From an uncultured Bacilli bacterium (lineage in GTDB: Bacteria; Bacillota_I; Bacilli_A; RFN20; CAG-449), in contig CANQTY010000008.1 of NCBI GenBank assembly GCA_947626895.1, positions 1 to 40,546 of the forward strand: a stretch of DNA of 40,546 nucleotides, written 5' to 3'. The first letter of the stretch is position 1. Each line of letters begins with the position of its first letter. Made by a program: the position numbers and the translations under genes. Shown in pieces: positions 36,120-40,546 of the stretch. Under the pieces are notes generated by a model. The model made no database searches and was not told where the DNA came from. It saw nothing but the letters and a program-made list of their open reading frames with translations.

Positions 36120-37565
36120 TTAATTAGCGTTGATTAAATAATCTGGAATCACTGTAGAATCGATCCCTACATAGGTAATCGTCGTAGTTTGCTTTGTGGT
36201 TTCATAGGTAACATCTGAAGATGCATACATATGTGTACCTGTTAAAATAACACTTAAAGTATTATTTGCTCCAAGAGACACTTTAAAAGTATCTCCCATT
36301 AAAGAAAAGTATTCATCATAGGGTAATAATGCCATTTCACAATATAATTCTGTAAGGGCATAAGTACCAAAAGTATTATTTCCTAAAGATTTATAACATT
36401 CTGGAGCAATTAAACCGACCTTTGGCATTAAAAATTCCATATCTCGATCCGTTGTGCCCATATATTCGTTATAATCTCCATAAGATATTACAGCATGATT
36501 ATTCTCCGTATCAAAATAGTAATAATACGTTTTACCATCTTTTTCTTTATAACCTAGTAAATAATTATAATATTCAAACTCATCATTTTCAGCGCGTCTT
36601 GCTCCTGTATGAACTTCACTTGAATAAAGCATACTATTTTCTACATCAACAAAATAATCATAGCTTTCATCCTCAATCGAGGAAGTTTCATAATCAATTG
36701 CCACATGAACAGTATAATTTTTTGCCGTTTTAAAGGGTTCAAAAGCTTTCTTTAAGTTTTCATGATCTTGTGTAGATTCAAAGGGCTCTAATGTTCTTGG
36801 AGTCGTTTCGCCAATATCTAAAACATCTAATTCAAAAAGATATTGTTCTAGATAATAAGAAGATTCATCATATTCTTCTTCATACTCTACTAAAATTCTA
36901 AATTGATCAAAATCATCACCATCAAAGTGAATACAAAATTCACTTAATGATAGACCTGCTTCTAAATAAGATGAAGCGATTTGATAACCTGTAATATAAC
37001 TTGCAAATTTAGCGGCGACAGTAGTATCTTGAATCACATACCAATTTGGCTGATCACGAATTCCTTTGAGTTTTCTAACCTCTAAAGAAGAGATAGGATT
37101 TTTCATCACTTGGAAATATAATCCTGAAGATGTAAGTTCCTCGACTTCATTTGTTAAGGGATTTAAGGCTCTTTCACAATACTTTCCTGCACTATTAGAG
37201 AAAGCATTTGCAACTGTGATTAAATCACCAGTTGTCGTATCTCTTTCTTCGTAATAGTAACTATCACCACCTACCTCGGATAGACAGTTATAAATGAATT
37301 CTTGTCCAGATGATCCATTATAAACATAGTAACTTAATGTCCCTGAGGCAGTAAAAGTACTATTTAAGTGCTCTAATGCTCTATTTAATTTTGTGTATAG
37401 TCCTTCTTTTGCACTAGATTGACCTACACTAGAATTATCATTAGAGTCTTGACTACTAGTGAGATCACTAGTCTCAGTAGGGGTGCTATTACTTTCTTGG
37501 CAGGAAACTAATCCCATGCCAAGACTTAAAAGTAATGCAAGTGAAACCATTAATTTCTTTTTCAT
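36120..37565 (-). CDS. Lipoprotein of unknown function
   Basis: Start moved to internal ATG (MKKKLMVSLALLLSLGMGLVSC) behind GGGAGGAAG; lipobox GLVSC. Confidence 0.8.
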   Translation of the reverse strand: MKKKLMVSLALLLSLGMGLVSCQESNSTPTETSDLTSSQDSNDNSSVGQSSAKEGLYTKLNRALEHLNSTFTASGTLSYYVYNGSSGQEFIYNCLSEVGGDSYYYEERDTTTGDLITVANAFSNSAGKYCERALNPLTNEVEELTSSGLYFQVMKNPISSLEVRKLKGIRDQPNWYVIQDTTVAAKFASYITGYQIASSYLEAGLSLSEFCIHFDGDDFDQFRILVEYEEEYDESSYYLEQYLFELDVLDIGETTPRTLEPFESTQDHENLKKAFEPFKTAKNYTVHVAIDYETSSIEDESYDYFVDVENSMLYSSEVHTGARRAENDEFEYYNYLLGYKEKDGKTYYYYFDTENNHAVISYGDYNEYMGTTDRDMEFLMPKVGLIAPECYKSLGNNTFGTYALTELYCEMALLPYDEYFSLMGDTFKVSLGANNTLSVILTGTHMYASSDVTYETTKQTTTITYVGIDSTVIPDYLINAN

Positions 37566-37590
37566 AACTTCCTCCCATGTATGTTTCAAA

Positions 37591-40497
37591 TTATGCTTTT
37601 TGTACTTGTGTAAAAGTATATGTACCATTAGCGAATCCATCAGAAGAGAATTCTGAAATAGTAATTGTCATTGTTGTATCTGTAATTTCTGTAATTGTAA
37701 TTGGATTACCATATATATAGTAATTTGGATGTACGCCATTGACTTTAAATGAAGAAGCATATTTATCAATCTCCCCATATTTATATGAAGATGTAGGAAG
37801 CTTCCAAACAAATTCAATAGTATGAGTTCCATCTGCATCAGAAAGTTTCATCAAAGGAAGTGGATTCAACGTTGTCGAAGAATCTACTAAAGTCATCTCT
37901 AATTGCTTTAATGTCCATCCATTTTCACAAGTCATATTTGTAAATGAACTATGTGGTTCCCAAGATGGATAAACAGAATTCATAAATTTACCTTCAATTG
38001 AATTGTCCTCTTTATCTTTTAAAATAACATTGTCTAAATGACATAAAGGTTTATCTACATTTGATAAAAACTGAGTAAATTCACAAGTAAATTCTGATAA
38101 ATCGTCACTGGAATCTAAAAGGATAGTGTCGCAACGTGAATTATATTTCCATGTAAAGTTATACGTTTTTGGAGTTGCATTATCTTCATCTTTAATTGTA
38201 ACAATTCCAGTTCCATCTGATTTAAGTTCAATTGTATTTTTATCGCAAACATAAGTATTTGCTACTAAATCTTTTTCAAGTGGTTCTAAAACATAACTTG
38301 GTGAAATCGTTTTTTCAATTTTTTTATCACCATAAATATTATATGCCGAGACAGTAGATGTAGCAGTTAATGTTACACTAGATGTTAAAGCCTTGTTCAC
38401 TTTAATTTTGAAATGAGCCTCACCCTGAGCTTTTTGTGTAGCTTCATCATCTAAATCTATAATTTCAATACTTTCAGGATCAGAGGATACAACTTTACAA
38501 CTTGGATCATATCCAGTTGAAGCAGTAACTTTACAATCATATTCTCCACCTATATATAGTTTTGTATAATTAATGCTACTGCCATTTAATAGAGTCATAT
38601 CTAAGCTAATACTAGTGCTCGAGTAATTATAGTCAATGTCCAAGATAATCTCATCTGTTACATCATTATACACATTACCAACAACAATTTTTGTTGTTCC
38701 AGCTTTTGATAAGGTAAAAGATTCACCATTCCAATTCAATGATAAATATTTGCTATCATATTCCATAACCTGATAATTTCCAGCATCCATAGCAGAAGAA
38801 GACTCTATATAAGTTGGTTTCAAATCTTTCTTTTCTAAATAAGCTCCACCCATTGCCATAGAAATAGGTTCTGAACTACATTCAATATAGGATGCAATAT
38901 ATTTTTCAGGAGCTAGAAGTAAATCTTCATCCTTAATTTCTTTTCTTTCTTCATATTTATATGAAAATTCATAAGTAGTTACTTTAGTTGGAATCATATC
39001 TTCAGTAGCTACGAAGTTACCTTCTTCATCAACAACTGTACCACCTTCATATTCCGTAGAAGAAGTACCATAAGCAGTAAAAGTAATCTTACCTGAATTT
39101 ACATGACCCTCATTATCTGTTAAGAATTCAACTTCATCAACAAATGCGATGTTTTTATGATTTGTTTGCATTTCAATATTTCTAGCTTTAACACTCATGC
39201 CATCGCCATAATCTTCGCGATAAGACACATCTAATTCTAATTTATCAAGATATTCATCTACTGGATACTTATTGCTAAGCAATTTGCTTTGGTCTAAAAC
39301 ATCTAAAAAGTCATCTTTTAAAGAAGGGTCTTGGCTACCAGAAGGAGCATGTAATTTTTTAACTGCATCTTCTTCAGTCACATAGTTTTTAGCTATCTTT
39401 CTAATTGTAGATGAACTATCAGTTTCTTCTTTAGGTGCTTCACCTAAAAGATAACCAGTCACAGATGGAGTTGTAGTTGTTAATAAGTTCATATCTTCAT
39501 CAAATGAACCTTGTAATTCAAAATAATTTGTTTCAGTAATGTAATTATTACGAATTTTAAGAGTATTATCTCCTTCTTCATTAACGCCATCAATTTCAAT
39601 AGCATAATATTGATTTGCATCGAAATGTTCTTCATATGATTTTCTATTTGCCTCAACTTCTTTTCCTTCACTATTAAATTCTTTAGTTACTAAAGTGAAA
39701 TCAGAAGCTTCTTCAGTAAATTGATCTTCTAAACTTTCTACATAAACTCTATATTCTTCTGCATTTTCAGGAATTAATACAGGTTTTCTTAATATATCAG
39801 AGGTACATAATAAAGGATTTGCTTTACTAAAATCTAAAGTAAAGTCAAATGTACCTTTTTGTACAACATATACTTCTTCTTCTTTAAATCTAAAGACATC
39901 ATAATATACGTCATTATAATCAAGTGCAGTATATTTTAGATGTTCTCCATCTAAATCGATATAGAATTGATCTCTATAACGTAAATCTACGTCATTTAAA
40001 GTAAAGGTAAAATCTTCATTTTTTGTGAATGCAAATTCTTGACCATCTTTTCTTTTTAAAACGACTTTAGAATAAGTTGAATCTTTCTTTGTTAATGTTA
40101 GTGTAGGAGTACTTTCTACATTAAGTGAAACATCATAGACTCCTTCATTTAAGACACGAATGTGTCCATTTTTACCTTCCTCAAAGCCATCCTTATTGGT
40201 TAAAGCATCATACGAATAGAAGACATCTTTAGAGGAATAAATCGATAGTGAATTACCTCTTTTAAGTTTTACATTACCATACGTATATGTATCACCTTGT
40301 TTCAGTAATTCTACCCTAACTTGATTTCCTAAATCTAAATCTCCAGTTAAGTAATAATGAGGGGATTCCGTTGGTCCACTTTCACTTGTGTCCATAGAGT
40401 TACCTGAAAAGCTAGTAGAAGTATTCGGTTCTTCTGTTTCTTGACACGCAACGAGGGCACATAGAGCTATAAGGGGTAATAAAAATTTTCTTTTCAT
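37591..40497 (-). CDS. Large lipoprotein of unknown function
   Basis: MKRKFLLPLIALCALVAC lipobox; long beta-rich ORF, acidic; RBS ggaggac. Confidence 0.8.
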   Translation of the reverse strand: MKRKFLLPLIALCALVACQETEEPNTSTSFSGNSMDTSESGPTESPHYYLTGDLDLGNQVRVELLKQGDTYTYGNVKLKRGNSLSIYSSKDVFYSYDALTNKDGFEEGKNGHIRVLNEGVYDVSLNVESTPTLTLTKKDSTYSKVVLKRKDGQEFAFTKNEDFTFTLNDVDLRYRDQFYIDLDGEHLKYTALDYNDVYYDVFRFKEEEVYVVQKGTFDFTLDFSKANPLLCTSDILRKPVLIPENAEEYRVYVESLEDQFTEEASDFTLVTKEFNSEGKEVEANRKSYEEHFDANQYYAIEIDGVNEEGDNTLKIRNNYITETNYFELQGSFDEDMNLLTTTTPSVTGYLLGEAPKEETDSSSTIRKIAKNYVTEEDAVKKLHAPSGSQDPSLKDDFLDVLDQSKLLSNKYPVDEYLDKLELDVSYREDYGDGMSVKARNIEMQTNHKNIAFVDEVEFLTDNEGHVNSGKITFTAYGTSSTEYEGGTVVDEEGNFVATEDMIPTKVTTYEFSYKYEERKEIKDEDLLLAPEKYIASYIECSSEPISMAMGGAYLEKKDLKPTYIESSSAMDAGNYQVMEYDSKYLSLNWNGESFTLSKAGTTKIVVGNVYNDVTDEIILDIDYNYSSTSISLDMTLLNGSSINYTKLYIGGEYDCKVTASTGYDPSCKVVSSDPESIEIIDLDDEATQKAQGEAHFKIKVNKALTSSVTLTATSTVSAYNIYGDKKIEKTISPSYVLEPLEKDLVANTYVCDKNTIELKSDGTGIVTIKDEDNATPKTYNFTWKYNSRCDTILLDSSDDLSEFTCEFTQFLSNVDKPLCHLDNVILKDKEDNSIEGKFMNSVYPSWEPHSSFTNMTCENGWTLKQLEMTLVDSSTTLNPLPLMKLSDADGTHTIEFVWKLPTSSYKYGEIDKYASSFKVNGVHPNYYIYGNPITITEITDTTMTITISEFSSDGFANGTYTFTQVQKA

Positions 40498-40546
40498 ACT
40501 ATGTCCTCCCTAAAAATAGTAATTTATCAAGATTCTACCCCCCCCC

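Noticed and set aside
34778-39671. ORFs 34778, 35192, 35573, 36422, 37066, 37459 (+) and 39489 (-)
   Set aside because: Lie inside the lipoprotein genes in other frames or strand; compositionally shadow ORFs.

Overview
AT-rich, Firmicutes/Mollicutes-like chromosomal window using the standard code (ATGA stop/start overlap at dapF-dapA). Identified only by reading the supplied translations and the DNA; no searches were run. Left to right: 3' part of glyA (minus), tRNA-Pro(GGG), and an unexplained branched inverted-repeat element. Next is a block of six same-strand, separately promoted genes (1.9-10.5 kb): three AAA_14/DUF4143-like ATPases and three AlbA_2/Schlafen-like or HATPase_c_4-like proteins with C-terminal winged HTH. 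Each gene has its own, different repeat set in its upstream region (palindromes with N8 spacer, a 29-bp palindrome inside a 42-bp duplicate, 23-bp iterons, two kinds of 12-bp iterons), and in most cases the last repeat coincides with the -35 region of the predicted promoter. This is the strongest candidate for an undescribed system here. Further on: uppP, a GH105 hydrolase, a compact acetyl-DAP lysine cluster, a Crp-type regulator divergent from an SBP+permease pair without ATPase (with a relic of a second SBP nearby), and a 1044-aa TM-NACHT-like-LRR_5 protein (bacterial NLR-like). Then M3 peptidase, gpmI, a LemA-like protein, an S1 protein, pgi, an AbiE-type toxin-antitoxin locus with additional antitoxin-like genes, and four tandem lipoprotein genes up to a poly-C window end.
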